DNA of 64,000 bases from Caprella mutica. Lineage: Eukaryota > Arthropoda > Malacostraca > Amphipoda > Caprellidae. Each line of letters opens with the position of its first letter. Position 1 is the first letter of the stretch. Location: positions 1 to 64,000 of the forward strand of contig CANNZV010002584.1 of NCBI GenBank assembly GCA_947561585.1, read 5' to 3'. Shown here piece by piece: positions 45,222 to 58,534 of the stretch. Under the pieces are notes generated by a model. That model saw only the letters and a list, made by a program, of their open reading frames with translations, had not been told where the DNA came from and did not search any database. The position numbers were made by a program, and so were the translations under genes.

Positions 45222-48085
45222 CAATGAAACACTGATAGCTGCTAATGGATTACCCATTAAAACACGTGGGAAAATAAAACTAAAATTAATCTTGGAGAAT
45301 ATCAAGATTGAAGAAACCATAATTATGAGTGAAAATCAAAAGGAATTACTCTTATCATGGAAAGCATGCAAGAGCTTAGAGATAATTCACGAAAGTTTTC
45401 CTCGACCAATAAAATCGGTTCAAACGAAAATGAACATAAATGAAACCTGCAAACATAAAGAAGTGTTGCTAATTGAATTCTCAGATGTATTTACTTCAAC
45501 AGAAAACTTGTCAGTCATGAAAGGAAAGGACATGAAAATTCATCTGAAAGAAAATGCTGTGCCAAGTGCAATTTACACTGCAAGACAAATTCCTTTCAAA
45601 TGGTCTGACGAGGTGAAAAGAACACTAGATACAATGGTCAGTCAGAAGATCATTCGCCAGGTGACAGACACTCCAACAGATTGGTGTCATCCGATGGTTG
45701 TTGTACCGAAAAAAAAAATAACAGTTTGTGTTGATTTCAAACAACTGAATAGGTTCGTGAAGCGACCAACATATCCAGCTACGACACCTAGAGAAGCAGT
45801 GATGGCAATCACACCTCAGGCAAAGTACTTCACAACACTAGATATGACGCAAGGGTATTATCAAATAGCCCTCGATGAAAAGTCTCAACTGTTAACTACA
45901 TTCCTAACGCCGTTTGGAAGATATTGCTTCTTACGTGCACCAATGGGATTATCATCAACCGGAGATGAATTTTGTCGCAGAGGTGATGAAGCGATTCAAG
46001 GAATTCATAATGTGAAAAAAGTTGTTGATGATATGATAGTCTACGATTTAAACTATTTCGAGCACATTCATCATGTACGAGAGTTACTTCAAAGATGCAG
46101 AGAGAGAGGCATCACATTGAATCCAGACAAATTCAATTTTGCTCAAGTAAATGTAAAATTTGTTGGATATTCGATAACTTCTGAAGGTATTGAGGCAGAT
46201 CCTGAAAAAATTTCAGCTAGCGAGAAGTTCCCCAAACCATCAAATATATCAGAATTACGATCATTTTTAGGATTGGTAAACCAACTGAGTGAATTTTCAC
46301 AAGAAATAAGTACAAAAGTGACTCCTCTGAGAGGATTGCTTAGTCAGAAAAACAAATACCAGTGGTTGCCATGTCATGATGCAGCGTTCGAAGAAACGAA
46401 AAACGCCCTGAAATCTCCACCTGTTCTTGGTCTCTATGACCCGAAGAAAGAGATAACACTGTTAACAGACGCATCCAGGCTGAATGGACTTGGATTTGCA
46501 ATGATCCAAAAAGAAAATGGAAAGTAAAAATTGATTAAATGTGGATCAAGATTTCTTTTACCAGTGGAGGCAAGATATTCAACAACTGAGCTAGAGCTTC
46601 TAGCAATCGTATGGGCTGTGAATAAGTGTTATATATACTTGACTGGACTAGAAAATTTCACCGTAATCACAGATCACAGACCTCTTCTATCAATCCTAAA
46701 CAAACAAACTTTAGAACAAGTAACGAATCCAAGGATTCAGAGATTGAAGGAAAAACTTGCCAAGTACAATTTTGAAACAATATGGAAACAAGGCAAATCT
46801 CATCTCATCCCCGATGCGCTTTCAAGAAAGCCAACTGAAAAACTCAGTGTTGATGACATGAAATCCGATGAAACATTGTGTAACTATGTAAGAAATGTCA
46901 TTTTTAAAGATGAAAATGAAAAGGACAGTCTCGATATGAAGAAAATGAAAATAGAAGCAGAAAAGGACGAGCAGTACACAGAACTGAAGAAAATAATCAT
47001 ACATGGCTTTCCGTCAGATAAAATGAAAGTTAAAGCCTGCATACTGCCATTTTGGAATATCAGAGAAGAGTTATCTATTGAAGATGAAGTCCTGTTGTAC
47101 GGAAATAGAATGATTATTCCTAACGCGCTTCAAAAAGACACTCTAATGAGATTACACGCATCTCATACAGGAATAGACAGATCGAAAAGAAGAGCTAGGC
47201 AGACTGTGTATTGGCCAGGAATCAACAGCGACATTGAAACTACTGTTGCAGCTTGTCACAAATGTTCCCTCTTCAAACCATCTCAAACGAAAGAAACCTA
47301 CCATGTGGATGAAAGAACGCCAGAATGGGTTTTCCAGGATGTAGCTGCAGATTTCTTTCAATATGCTGGGAATAATTTTCTAGTTTATGTAGACAGATTG
47401 TCGGGATGGCCAATTGTAACAGCATTTAAAGGGAAAACTGGATCAAAAGAACTACTTAAGAACTATCAGATCACATTTTTCCAATGTGGGAGTTCCTCAG
47501 CGAATCAGAACTGATAATGGAACTCAGTTTGCATCATTTGCTGTGAAGAAATTCATGGAAAAGTTCGGAGTAGAACATATATTTTCAAGTCCTCATTATC
47601 CACAAAGCAATGGGTTAGCTGAATCTGCAGTAAAAAGAATGAAATATCTTATTGCGAAGACCACAAAAGACGGCAACTTGGATTCAGATGAATTTCATGA
47701 AGGACTGCTTGAAATGAGAAACACGCCTGGGAGAAGTGGATACTCACCAGCAGAAATAGTCTTCGGACATAATTTAAACTCACTCGTACCTTGTCATAAA
47801 CAAACATTCAAGAAAAAATGGAAGACGATGATTGAAGATGTGGAGAATAAATACAAAGAAAATAAATTGATCGAACGGAAATATTATAACAGAAATGCAA
47901 AAGATTTACATCCCCTGCGAATGAAAGACTTGGTTTATATTCAAGACCATATCTCGAAACGATGGAACAAAACTGGAAAAGTTGTTGGTTTGGATGAAAA
48001 TAGAAAATATTTAATTAAAATTAAATCGGGATCATTACTATGGAAGAATAGAATACATTTGATGCCAATGAAGAACATAAAGTAA
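45130..48085 (+). pseudogene. Pol, copy 1: RT, RNase H, integrase
   Basis: 45,130-46,527 holds the reverse transcriptase (TTLDMTQGYYQI, LRAPMGLSS, VVDDMIVYD) and the start of RNase H (LLTDASRLNGLGFA). A TAA at 46,525 interrupts it. 46,531-47,514 continues with RNase H (TDHRPLL, PDALSR) and the integrase zinc-binding and first core part (VYWPGINSDIE..CHKC, DVAADFF). One extra base near 47,457 shifts the frame. 47,486-48,085 ends integrase (RTDNGTQFA, SPHYPQSNGLAES). The catalytic motifs are present. Confidence 0.9.
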
Positions 48086-48305
48086 ATAATCAAGACATCA
48101 GGAACCACATAGTGATTTGACTCTATTACAAACTGCGGAAAGGGGGAGTTGTTGTATTTAGTATTAAGATTTAATGTTATTATTTCTGTTAATGATCTAC
48201 GTATTCTATCTACGGGTACACCCAATATATTTCTGACATTTACGAACGAATCCGCCTTGTACATTACTAATAAAGATGATTAGAAACAAGATCAATTATT
48301 AAACA

Positions 48306-49025
48306 ATAATAATGAATTTGAAAGACTTTTTCCTACATACACTAACTTTTTATTGTTTATATCGAAAAAAGAGAGGGAGCAATATCACTTTAATTTTGAA
48401 ATATAAACCTACGGAATTTTGTAAAAGCATTCAACTAACTTTTGAATTTGATAATTGTTAAAAGTCAGTTTATTATCTTCAACATTACAAAAGGGGTGGA
48501 TATTATAAGATTAGGAGGACATTTAAACAACAATTCCATTATTTATTCATCATAAATTTATTCACATATTTACAAAAATCAGTAGAGATCGCTCTCACTG
48601 ACCCACTGATTCCTCAAGTCCCACGTCCACCATTATCCCTCGTATTAAGTCCACCACCTTCCTGCAAGCCATGTCCACCATCGCTGCTTTACTGGTGTAA
48701 AGTAGATCCCCGAGAAGCAGTAGTACCAACAACCAGCGAAGAACATCGGCGGTCGTGTCACGTCCAACAGCATCAGCGAAGTCATCCTGGAATTGCAACA
48801 GCACAGCAACGAGAGAAAAAGGGGAGATTTACAGGGTAGAGGCCTTTGATATATAGTTTACTGAGCGTGTGATTGCACATTTAGCTAAATCCCTGCGCTC
48901 TGATTGGCTGCTGTAAGACTTCATTCACGCAGGACACCAGAGCCTCTGAATTAGTGTTGCATCTTATATTTTCGCCAAGAAAAAGTTTTTATTGGCCAAA
49001 ATTGATATAAAATAGAGTATATAAT
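48306..49025 (-). repeat. 715-bp unit between Ty3-type copies 1 and 2
   Basis: A complete 715-bp unit plus the second ATAAT. Minus strand: CCAAT-like motif (48,903), TATA-like motif (about 48,855), short frame (48,595-48,786) and an AATAAA signal (about 48,558). Details are given at the short-frame entry. Confidence 0.88.
48595..48786 (-). CDS. Short frame of the 715-bp unit, copy 1 (unrecognised)
   Basis: Two readings are possible. (a) A terminal exon after the acceptor-like GTTGCAATTCCAG: 63 residues, DDFADAVGRDTTADVLRWLL then a hydrophobic stretch and MVDMACRKVV, ending TGA, with AATAAA about 40 bp later. (b) An unspliced peptide from the ATG overlapping the same junction (MTSLMLLDVTRPPMFFAGCW..., 46 residues), about 70 bp downstream of a TATA-like CTATATA and with CCAAT further up. 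Seven copies differ by few substitutions; most change residues in reading (a). I recognise no family; a decayed duplicated exon is also possible. Confidence 0.4.
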   Translation of the reverse strand, partial: DDFADAVGRDTTADVLRWLLVLLLLGDLLYTSKAAMVDMACRKVVDLIRGIMVDVGLEESVGQ

Positions 49026-49290
49026 TGTTGTATTTAGTATTAAGATTTAATGTTATTATTTCTGTTAATGATCTAAGTATTCTATCTACGGGTACACCCA
49101 ATATATTTCTGACATTTACGAACGAATCCGCCTTGTACATTACTAATAAAGATGATTAGAAAATAGATCAATTATTAAACATGGCGCTGTAGAAAACTCG
49201 AAAAGGAGAATTGGAAATGCCAAAGAAGAAGAAAAAATCAGCACCTAGGAAAAGCAGAAAAGCGACCACCAAGCAACTTCGACGAACAGC

Positions 49291-50040
49291 ATGGAAGCTC
49301 CACAATGGCTACAGATTTTCTTGCAGCAACAAGCTGAAGAAAGAAAGCAAGAAATGGATATGTTTCAAAATACATTGACAGCATTTATGAACAGTCAGAG
49401 CGCTGGCCAAGGAGGCACAGCAAGTACATATTGTACTAGTTCAGGCACAACTGTGAAACATCTCAGTGCAGCACGACCTGAAAAACTAGAGAACGATATA
49501 ACTTACAGCAAGTTTAAATCTTGGCGTCTGAGCTGGAATGACTACTACAAAGTTCAAAAACTGAGTCAACAACCACTTGATGTGCAACAAGCTGACTTCA
49601 GAGGATGTCTAACAGAAGATATGAAAATTCATCTGAAATGTGCGATTGATATATCAGAGTCAGATGACAGCACTGTGGACGAAATTCTTGACAAAATACA
49701 AGATTTTTTAAGACAAAAGCGAAATGTTGCCTTGGATAGAGTGGCTTTCGAGGAAAGGAAACAACAGGAAGGTGAATGTTTCGACAATTTCTACGTTTCA
49801 CTTAAAAAGTTAGCCGAAGAAAGTGATCTTTGCGGTAACTGCACCGAACAAAGACTGGTTACAAGAATCATGTCAGGTGTACATAATATCGAAGTGAGGC
49901 AAAAGCTCCTTGCGATCACACCATTCCCCAACCTACAGACTGTGGTAAGCATATGCCGCAGTCATGAATCTGCAATGAAAGATTCAGAGTTACTTAATGG
50001 AAAAATTCCTGTGGAAAGGATAAAGTTTCCGGTGAAGTGA
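49291..50040 (+). CDS. Gag, copy 2
   Basis: 249 residues without interruption: at the site where copies 1 and 3 have TGA, this copy has an arginine codon (LRQ). It ends at the TGA shared by all three copies; the zinc-knuckle segment lies just beyond, in the same frame. A protease-region frameshift (extra T in ACGCTTTGACAAC), a TAG (GTACATAG) and a 4-bp deletion (GATATACTAAAG) follow. Confidence 0.85.
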   Translation: MEAPQWLQIFLQQQAEERKQEMDMFQNTLTAFMNSQSAGQGGTASTYCTSSGTTVKHLSAARPEKLENDITYSKFKSWRLSWNDYYKVQKLSQQPLDVQQADFRGCLTEDMKIHLKCAIDISESDDSTVDEILDKIQDFLRQKRNVALDRVAFEERKQQEGECFDNFYVSLKKLAEESDLCGNCTEQRLVTRIMSGVHNIEVRQKLLAITPFPNLQTVVSICRSHESAMKDSELLNGKIPVERIKFPVK

Positions 50041-50515
50041 AACACAGACAAAATCCAGCACGAAAATAAGCAGAACTGCGAAGAAAAATGCCATAGATGT
50101 GGATATAAAAAGCATCCATATGATAAATGTCCTGCAAGAGACTCATCTTGTAATTTCTGTAATACTAAAGGGCATTGGAAAACTATGTGCAGGAAATTGA
50201 AAACCGAGAACAAGAACTCAAAAGAAGGGAGATTTAACGTCACGAAGCATGTTAAATCAACTTATATGGTTAACATAAAATCAGCTAGAACAGATAAAAC
50301 TCCTAGAATTCAGTTGAAATGTTCTACGCTTTGACAACAGAAGTTCTTGTACATAGAATGCTATTCCAGACACGGGAGCAGAGGCTTCAATATGCGGACC
50401 AGATATACTAAAGCATCTGAAAATAAAAGCACTGTGCAGATCTAACAATGAAACACTGATAGCTGCTAATGGATTACCCATTAAAACACGTGGGAAAATA
50501 AAACTAAAATTAATC

Positions 50516-53308
50516 TTGGAGAATATCAAGATTGAAGAAACCATAATTATTAGTGAATATCAAAAGGAATTACTCTTATCATGGAAAGCATGCAAGAGCT
50601 TAGAGATAATTCACGAAAGTTTTCCTCGACCAATAAAATCGGTTCAAACGAAAATGAACATAAATGAAACCTGCAAACATAAAGAAGTGTTGCTAAGTGA
50701 ATTCTCAGATGTATTTACTTCAACAGAAAACTTGTCAGTCATGAAAGGAAAGGACATGAAAATTCATCTGAAAGAAAATGCTGTGCCAAGTACAATTTAC
50801 ACTGCAAGACAAATTCCTTTCAAATGGTCTGACGAGGTGAAAAGAACACTGGATACAATGGTCAGTCAGAAGATCATTCGCCAGGTGACAGACACTCCAA
50901 CAGATTGGTGTCATCCGATGGTTGTTGTACCGAAAAAAAAATGACAGTTTGTGTTGATTTCAAACAACTGAATAGGTTCGTGAAGCGACCAACATATCCA
51001 GCTACGACACCTAGAGAAGCAGTGATGGCAATCACACCTCAGGCAAAGTACTTCACAACACTAGATATGACGCAAGGGTATTATCAAATAGCCCTCGATG
51101 AAAAGTCTCAACTGTTAACTACATTCCTAACGCCGTTTGGAAGATATTGCTTCTTACGTGCACCAATGGGATTATCATCAACCGGAGATGAATTTTGTCG
51201 CAGAGGTGATGAAGCGATTCAAGGAATTCATAATGTGAAAAAAGTAGTTGATGATATGATAGTCTACGATTCAAACTATTTCGAGCACATTCATCATGTA
51301 CGAGAGTTACTTCAAAGATGCAGAGAGAGAGGCATCACATTGAATCCAGACAAATTCAATTTTGCTCAAGAAAATGTAAAATTTGTTGGATATTCGATAA
51401 CTTCTGAAGGTATTGAGGCAGATCCTGAAAAAATTTCAGCTAGCGAGAAGTTCCCCAAACCATCAAATATATCAGAATTACGATCATTTTTAGGATTGGT
51501 AAACCAACTGAGTGAATTTTCACAAGAAATAAGTACAAAAGTGACTCCTCTGAGAGGATTGCTTAGTCAGAAAAACAAATACCAGTGGTTGCCATGTCAT
51601 GATGCAGCGTTCGAAGAAACGAAAAACGCCCTGAAATCTCCACCTGTTCTTGGTCACTATGACCCGAAGAAAGAGATAACACTGTTGACAGACGCATCCA
51701 GGCTGAATGGACTTGGATTTGCAATGATCCAAAAAGAAAATGGAAGGTAAAAATTGATTAAATGTGGATCAAGATTTCTTTTACCAGTGGAGGCAAGATA
51801 TTCAACAACTGAGCTAGAGCTTCTAGCAATCGTATGGGCTGTGAATAAGTGTTATATTTACTTGACTGGACTAGAAAATTTCACCGTAATCACAGATCAC
51901 AGACCTCTTCTATCAATCCTAAACAAACAAACTTTAGAACAAGTAACGAATCCAAGGATTCAGAGATTGAAGGAAAAACTTGCCAAGTACAATTTTGAAA
52001 CAATATGGAAACAAGGCAAATCTCATCTCATCCCCGATGCGCTTTCAAGAAAGCCAACTGAAAAACCCAGTGATGATGACATGAAATCCGCTGAAACATT
52101 GTGTAACTATGTAAGAAATGTCATTTTTAAAGATGAAAATGAAAAGGACCGTCTCGATATGAAGAAAATGAAAAGAGAAGCAGAAAAGGACGAGCAGTAC
52201 ACAGAACTGAAGAAAATAATCATACATGACTTTCCGTCAGATAAAATGAAAGTTAAAGCCTGCCTACTGCCATTTTGGAATATCAGAGAAGAGTTATCTA
52301 TTGAAGATGAAGTCCTGTTGTACGGAAATAGAATGATTATTCCTAACGCGCTTCAAAAAGACACTCTAATGAGATTACACGCATCTCATACAGGAATAGA
52401 CAGATCGAAAAGAAGAGCTAGGCAGACTGTGTATTGGCCAGGAATCAACAGCGACATTGAAACTACTGTTGCAGCTTGTCACAAATGTTCCCTCTTCAAA
52501 CCATCTCAAACGAAAGAAACCTACCATGTGGATGAAAGAACGCCAGAATGGGTTTTCCAGGATGTAGCTGCAGATTTCTTTCAATATGCTGGGAATAATT
52601 TTCTAGTTTATGTAGACAGATTGTCGGGATGGCCAATTGTAACAGCATTTAAAGGGAAAACTGGATCAAAAGAACTACTTAAGAACTATCAGATCACATT
52701 TTTCCAATGTGGGAGTTCCTCAGCGAATCAGAACTGATAATGGAACTCAGTTTGCATCATTTGCTGTGAAGAAATTCATGGAAAAGTTCGGAGTAGAACA
52801 TATATTTTCAAGTCCTCATTATCCACAAAGCAATGGGTTAGCTGAATCTGCAGTAAAAAGAATGAAATATCTTATTGCGAAGACCACAAAAGACGGCAAC
52901 TTGGATTCAGATGAATTTCATGAAGGACTGCTTGAAATGAGAAACACGCCTGGGAGAAGTGGATACTCACCAGCAGAAATAGTCTTCGGACATAATTTAA
53001 ACTCACTCGTACCTTGTCATAAACAAACATTCAAGAAAAAATGGAAGACGATGATGGAAGATGTGGAGAATAAATACAAAGAAAATAAATTGATCGAACG
53101 GAAATATTATAACAGAAATGCAAAAGATTTACATCCCCTGCGAATGAAAGACTTGGTTTATATTCAAGACCATATCTCGAAACGATGGAACAAAACTGGA
53201 AAAGTTGTTGGTTTGGATGAAAATAGAAAATATTTAATTAAAACTAAATCGGGATCATTACTATGGAAGAATAGAATACATTTGATGCCAATGAAGAACA
53301 TAAAGTAA
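50516..53308 (+). pseudogene. Pol, copy 2
   Basis: Frames 50,516-50,944, 50,905-51,750, 51,754-52,737 and 52,709-53,308 together give reverse transcriptase, RNase H and integrase. Breaks: a changed A-run near 50,935 (shift), TAA at 51,748 (shared with copy 1), and the extra base near 52,680 (shared with copy 1). Catalytic motifs as in copy 1. Confidence 0.9.
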
Positions 53309-53528
53309 ATAATCAAGACATCAGGAACCACATAGTGATTTGACTCTATTACAAACTGCGGAAAGGGGGAGTTGTTGTATTTAGTATTAAGATTTAATGT
53401 TATTATTTCTGTTAATGATCTACGTATTCTATCTACGGGTACACCCAATATATTTATGACATTTACGAACGAATCCGCCTTGTACATTACTAATAAAGAT
53501 GATTAGAAACAAGATCAATTATTAAACA

Positions 53529-54248
53529 ATAATAATGAATTTGAAAGACTTTTTCCTACATACACTAACTTTTTATTGTTTATATCGAAAAAAGAGAGGG
53601 AGCAATATCACTTTAATTTTGAAATATAAACCTACGGACTTTTGTAAAAGCATTCAACTAACTTTTGAATTTGATAATTGTTAAAAGTCAGTTTATTATC
53701 TTCAACATTACAAAAGGGGTGGATATTATAAGATTAGGAGGACAATTAAACAACAATTCCATTATTTATACATCATAAATTTATTCACATATTTACAAAA
53801 ATCAGTAGAGATCGCTCTCACCGACCCACTGATTCCTCAAGTCCCACGTCCACCATTATCCCTCGTATTAAGTCCACCACCTTCCTGCAAGCCATGTCCA
53901 CCATCGCTGCTTTACTGGTGTAAAGTAGATCCCCGAGAAGCAGTAGTACCAACAACCAGCGAAGAACATCGGCGGTCGTGTCACGTCCAACAGCATCAGC
54001 GAAGTCATCCTGGAATTGCAACAGCACAGCAACGAGAGAAAAAGGGGAAATTTACGGGGTAGAGGACTTTGATATATAGTTTACTGAGCGTGTGATTGCA
54101 CATTTAGCTAAATCCCTGCGCTCTGATTGGCTGCTGTAAGACTTCATTCACGCAGGACACCAGAGCCTCTGAATTAGTGTTGCATCTTATATTTTCGCCA
54201 AGAAAAAGTTTTTATTGGCCAAAATTGATATAAAATAGAGTATATAAT
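53529..54248 (-). repeat. 715-bp unit between Ty3-type copies 2 and 3
   Basis: Same unit as 48,306-49,025; the short frame is at 53,818-54,009 (ends VGR instead of VGQ). Promoter-like motifs and AATAAA are conserved. Confidence 0.88.
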
Positions 54249-54433
54249 TGTTGTATTTAGTATTAAGATTTAATGTTATTATTTCTGTTAATGATCTAAG
54301 TATTCTATCTACGGGTACACCCAATATATTTCTGACATTTACGAACGAATCCGCCTTGTACATTACTAATAAAGATGATTAGAAAATAGATCAATTATTA
54401 AACATGGCGCTGTAGAAAACTCGAAAAGGAGAA

Positions 54434-55640
54434 TTGGAAATGCCAAAGAAGAAGAAAAAATTCAGCACCTCGGAAAAGCAGAAAAGCGACCACCAAGCAA
54501 CTTCGACGAACAGCATGGAAGCTCCACAATGGCTACAGATTTTCTTTCAGCAACAAGCTGAAGAAAGAAAGCAAGAAATGGATATGTTTCAATATACATT
54601 GACAGCATTTATGAACAGTCAGAGCGCTGGCCAAGGAGGAACAGCAAGTACATATTGTACTAGTTCAGGCACAACTGTGAAACATCTCAGTGCAGCACGA
54701 CCTGAAAAACTAGAGAACGATATAACTTACAGCAAGTTTAAATCTTGGCGTCTGAGCTGGAATGACTACTACAAAGTTCAAAAACTGAGTCAACAACCAC
54801 TTGATGTGCAACAAGCTGACTTCAGAGGATGTCTAACAGAAGATATGAAAATTCATCTGAAATGTGCGATTGATATATCAGAGTCAGATGACAGCACTGT
54901 GGACGAAATTCTTGACAAAATACAAGATTTTTTATGACAAAAGCGAAATGTTGCCTTGGATAGAGTGGCTTTCGAGGAAAGGAAACAACAGGAAGGTGAA
55001 TGTTTCGACAATTTCTACGTTTCACTTAAAAAGTTAGCCGAAGAAAGTGATCTTTGCGGTAACTGCACCGAACAAAGACTGGTTACAAGAATCATGTCAG
55101 GTGTACATAATATCGAAGTGAGGCAAAAGCTCCTTGCGATCACACCATTCCCCAACCTACAGACTGTGGTAAGCATATGCCGCACTCATGAATCTGCAAT
55201 GAAAGATTCAGAGTTACTTAATGGAAAAATTCCAGTGGAAAGGATAAAGTTTCCGGTGAAGTGAAACACAGACAAAATCCAGCACGAAAATAAACATAAC
55301 GGCGAAGAAAAATGCCATAGATGTGGATATAAAAAGCATCCATATGATAAATGTCCTGCAAGAGACTCATCTTGAAATTTCTGTAATACTAAAGGGCATT
55401 GGAAAACTATGTGCAGGAAATTGAAAACCGAGAACAAGAACTCAAAAGAAGGGAGATTTAACGTCACGAAGCATGTTAAATCAACTTATATGGTTAACAT
55501 AAAATCAGCTAGAACAGATAAAACTCCTAGAATTCAGTTGAAATGTTCTACGCTTGACAACAGAAGTTCTTGTACATAGAATGCTATTCCAGACACGGGA
55601 GCAGAGACTTCAATATGCGGACCAGATATACTAAAGCATC
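54434..55640 (+). pseudogene. Gag and protease, copy 3
   Basis: The frame starts MEMPKKKKKFSTSEKQKSDH upstream of the MEAPQWLQ methionine. It breaks at the TGA shared with copy 1 (54,935), at the common TGA (55,262), and at a private TGA that replaces a knuckle cysteine (about 55,372). The TAG and 4-bp deletion in protease are shared with copy 2. Confidence 0.88.
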
Positions 55641-55738
55641 TGAAAATAAAAGCACTGTGCAGATCTAACAATGAAACACTGATAGCTGCTAATGGATTAC
55701 CCATTAAAACACGTGGGAAAATAAAACTAAAATTAATC

Positions 55739-58534
55739 TTGGAGAATATCAAGATTGAAGAAACCATAATTATTAGTGAAAATCAAAAGGAATTACTCTT
55801 ATCATGGAAAGCATGCAAGAGCTTAGAGATAATTCACGAAAGTTTTCCTCGAAAAATAAAATCGGTTCAAACGAAAATGAACATAAATGAAACATGCAAA
55901 CATAAAGAAGTGTTGCTAAGTGAATTCTCAGATGTATTTACTTCAACAGAAAACTTGTCAGTCATGAAAGGAAAGGACATGAAAATTCATCTGAAAGAAA
56001 ATGCTGTGCCAAGTGCAATTTACACTGCAAGACAAATTCCTTTCAAATGGTCTGACGAGGTGAAAAGAACACTGGATACAATGGTCAGTCAGAAGATCAT
56101 TCGCCAGGTGACAGACACTCCAACAGATTGGTGTCATCCGATGGTTGTTGTACCGAAAAAAAAAAATAACAGTTTGTGTTGATTTCAAACAACTGAATAG
56201 GTTCGTGAAGCGACCAACATATCCAGCTACGACACCTAGAGAAGCAGTGATGGCAATCACACCTCAGGCAAAGTACTTCACAACACTAGATATGACGCAA
56301 GGGTATTATCAAATAGCCCTCGATGAAAAGTCTCAACTGTTAACTACATTCCTAACGCCGTTTGGAAGATATTGCTTCTTACGTGCACCAATGGGATTAT
56401 CATCAACCGGAGATGAATTTTGTCGCAGAGGTGATGAAGCGATTCAAGGAATTCATAATGTGAAAAAAGTAGTTGATGATATGATAGTCTACGATTCAAA
56501 CTATTTCGAGCACATTCATCATGTACGAGAGTTACTTCAAAGATGCAGAGAGAGAGAGGCATCACATTGAATCCAGACAAATTCAATTTTGCTCAAGAAA
56601 ATGTAAAATTTGTTGGATATTCGATAACTTCTGAAGGTATTGAGGCAGATCCTGAAAAAATTTCAGCTAGCGAGAAGTTCCCCAAACCATCAAATATATC
56701 AGAATTACGATCATTTTTAGGATTGGTAAACCAACTGAGTGAATTTTCACAAGAAATAAGTACAAAAGTGACTCCTCTGAGAGGATTGCTTAGTCAGAAA
56801 AACAAATACCAGTGGTTGCCATGTCATGATGCAGCGTTCGAAGAAACGAAAAACGCCCTGAAATCTCCACCTGTTCTTGGTCACTATGACCCGAAGAAAG
56901 AGATAACACTGTTGACAGACGCATCCAGGCTGAATGGACTTGGATTTGCAATGATCCAAAAAGAAAATGGAAGGTACAAAGTGATTAAATGTGGATCAAG
57001 ATTTCTTTTACCAGTGGAGGCAAGATATTCAACAACTGAGCTAGAGCTTCTAGCAATCGTATGGGCTGTGAATAAGTGTTATATATACTTGACTGGACTA
57101 GAAAATTTCACCGTAATCACAGATCACAGACCTCTTCTATCAATCCTAAACAAACAAACTTTAGAACAAGTAACGAATCCAAGGATTCAGAGATTGAAGG
57201 AAAAACTTGCCAAGTACAATTTTGAAACAATATGGAAACAAGGCAAAACTCATCTCATCCCCGATGCGCTTTCAAGAAAGCCAACTGAAAAACTCAGTGA
57301 TGATGACATGAAATCCGCTGAAACATTGTGTAACTATGTAAGAAATGTCATTTTTAAAGATGAAAATGAAAAGGACAGTCTCGATATGAAGAAAATGAAA
57401 AGAGAAGCAGAAAAGGACGAGCAGTACACAGAACTGAAGAAAATAATCATACATGACTTTCCGTCAGATAAAATGAAAGTTAAAGCCTGCATACTGCCAT
57501 TTTGGAATATCAGAGAAGAGTTATCTATTGAAGATGAAGTCCTGTTGTACGGAAATAGAATGATTATTCCTAACGCGCTTCAAAAAGACACTCTAATGAG
57601 ATTACACGCATCTCATACAGGAATAGACAGATCGAAAAGAAGAGCTAGGCAGACTGTGTATTGGCCAGGAATCAACAGCGACATTGAAACTACTGTTGCA
57701 GCTTGTCACAAATGTTCCCTCTTCAAACCATCTCAAACGAAAGAAACCTACCATGTGGATGAAAGAACGCCAGAATGGGTTTTCCAGGATGTAGCTGCAG
57801 ATTTCTTTCAATATGCTGGGAATAATTTTCTAGTTTATGTAGACAGATTGTCGGGATGGCCAATTGTAACAGCATTTAAAGGGAAAACTGGATCAAAAGA
57901 ACTACTAAGAACTATCAGATCACATTTTTCCAATGTGGGAGTTCCTCAGCGAATCAGAACTGATAATGGAACTCAGTTTGCATCATTTGCTGTGAAGAAA
58001 TTCATGGAAAAGTTCGGAGTAGAACATATATTTTCAAGTCCTCATTATCCACAAAGCAATGGGTTAGCTGAATCTGCAGTAAAAAGAATGAAATATCTTA
58101 TTGCGAAGACCACAAAAGACGGCAACTTGGATTCAGATGAATTTCATGAAGGACTGCTTGAAATGAGAAACACGCCTGGGAGAAGTGGATACTCACCAGC
58201 AGAAATAGTCTTCGGACATAATTTAAACTCACTCGTACCTTGTCATAAACAAACATTCAAGAAAAAATGGAAGACGATGATGGAAGATGTGGAGAATAAA
58301 TACAAAGAAAATAAATTGATCGAACGGAAATATTATAACAGAAATGCAAAAGATTTACATCCCCTGCGAATGAAAGACTTGGTTTATATTCAAGACCATA
58401 TCTCGAAACGATGGAACAAAACTGGAAAAGTTGTTGGTTTGGATGAAAATAGAAAATATTTAATTAAAACTAAATCGGGATCATTACTATGGAAGAATAG
58501 AATACATTTGATGCCAATGAAGAACATAAAGTAA
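55739..58534 (+). pseudogene. Pol, copy 3
   Basis: Frames 55,739-56,182, 56,145-56,570 and 56,543-58,534. Private breaks: a longer A-run near 56,158 and an extra AG in the AGAGAGAG run near 56,553. The last frame (663 residues) is intact through thumb, RNase H and integrase: at the places where copies 1 and 2 have TAA and an extra base, this copy reads through (GRYKVIKCGSRF, and ELLRTIRSHF). Confidence 0.9.

Larger units (their letters stand above)
43799..48305 (+). mobile_element. Ty3-type LTR retrotransposon, copy 1
   Basis: LTRs 43,799-43,954 and 48,150-48,305 (156 bp, TGTTGTATTTAG...TTAAACA), with TGGCGCTGTAGAAAAC after the 5' LTR and a purine tract GCGGAAAGGGGGAG before the 3' LTR. ATAAT flanks both sides as a 5-bp target duplication; 715-bp units without the insertion have a single ATAAT at the same place. 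The 5' and 3' LTRs differ at a few sites (GATCTAAG/GATCTACG, GAAAATAG/GAAACAAG), and the same differences recur in copies 2 and 3. Inactive. Confidence 0.95.
49026..53528 (+). mobile_element. Ty3-type LTR retrotransposon, copy 2
   Basis: LTRs 49,026-49,181 and 53,373-53,528; flanks ATAAT as for copy 1. It starts 5,227 bp after copy 1: one element plus one 715-bp unit plus the duplication. Same 5'/3' LTR-specific variants as the other copies. Inactive. Confidence 0.95.

Noticed and set aside
48822..49021. Three independent site-specific Ty3-type insertions into the 715-bp units
   Set aside because: Identical duplications alone could mean site preference, but 5'- and 3'-specific LTR variants shared by all copies require a single insertion followed by amplification.
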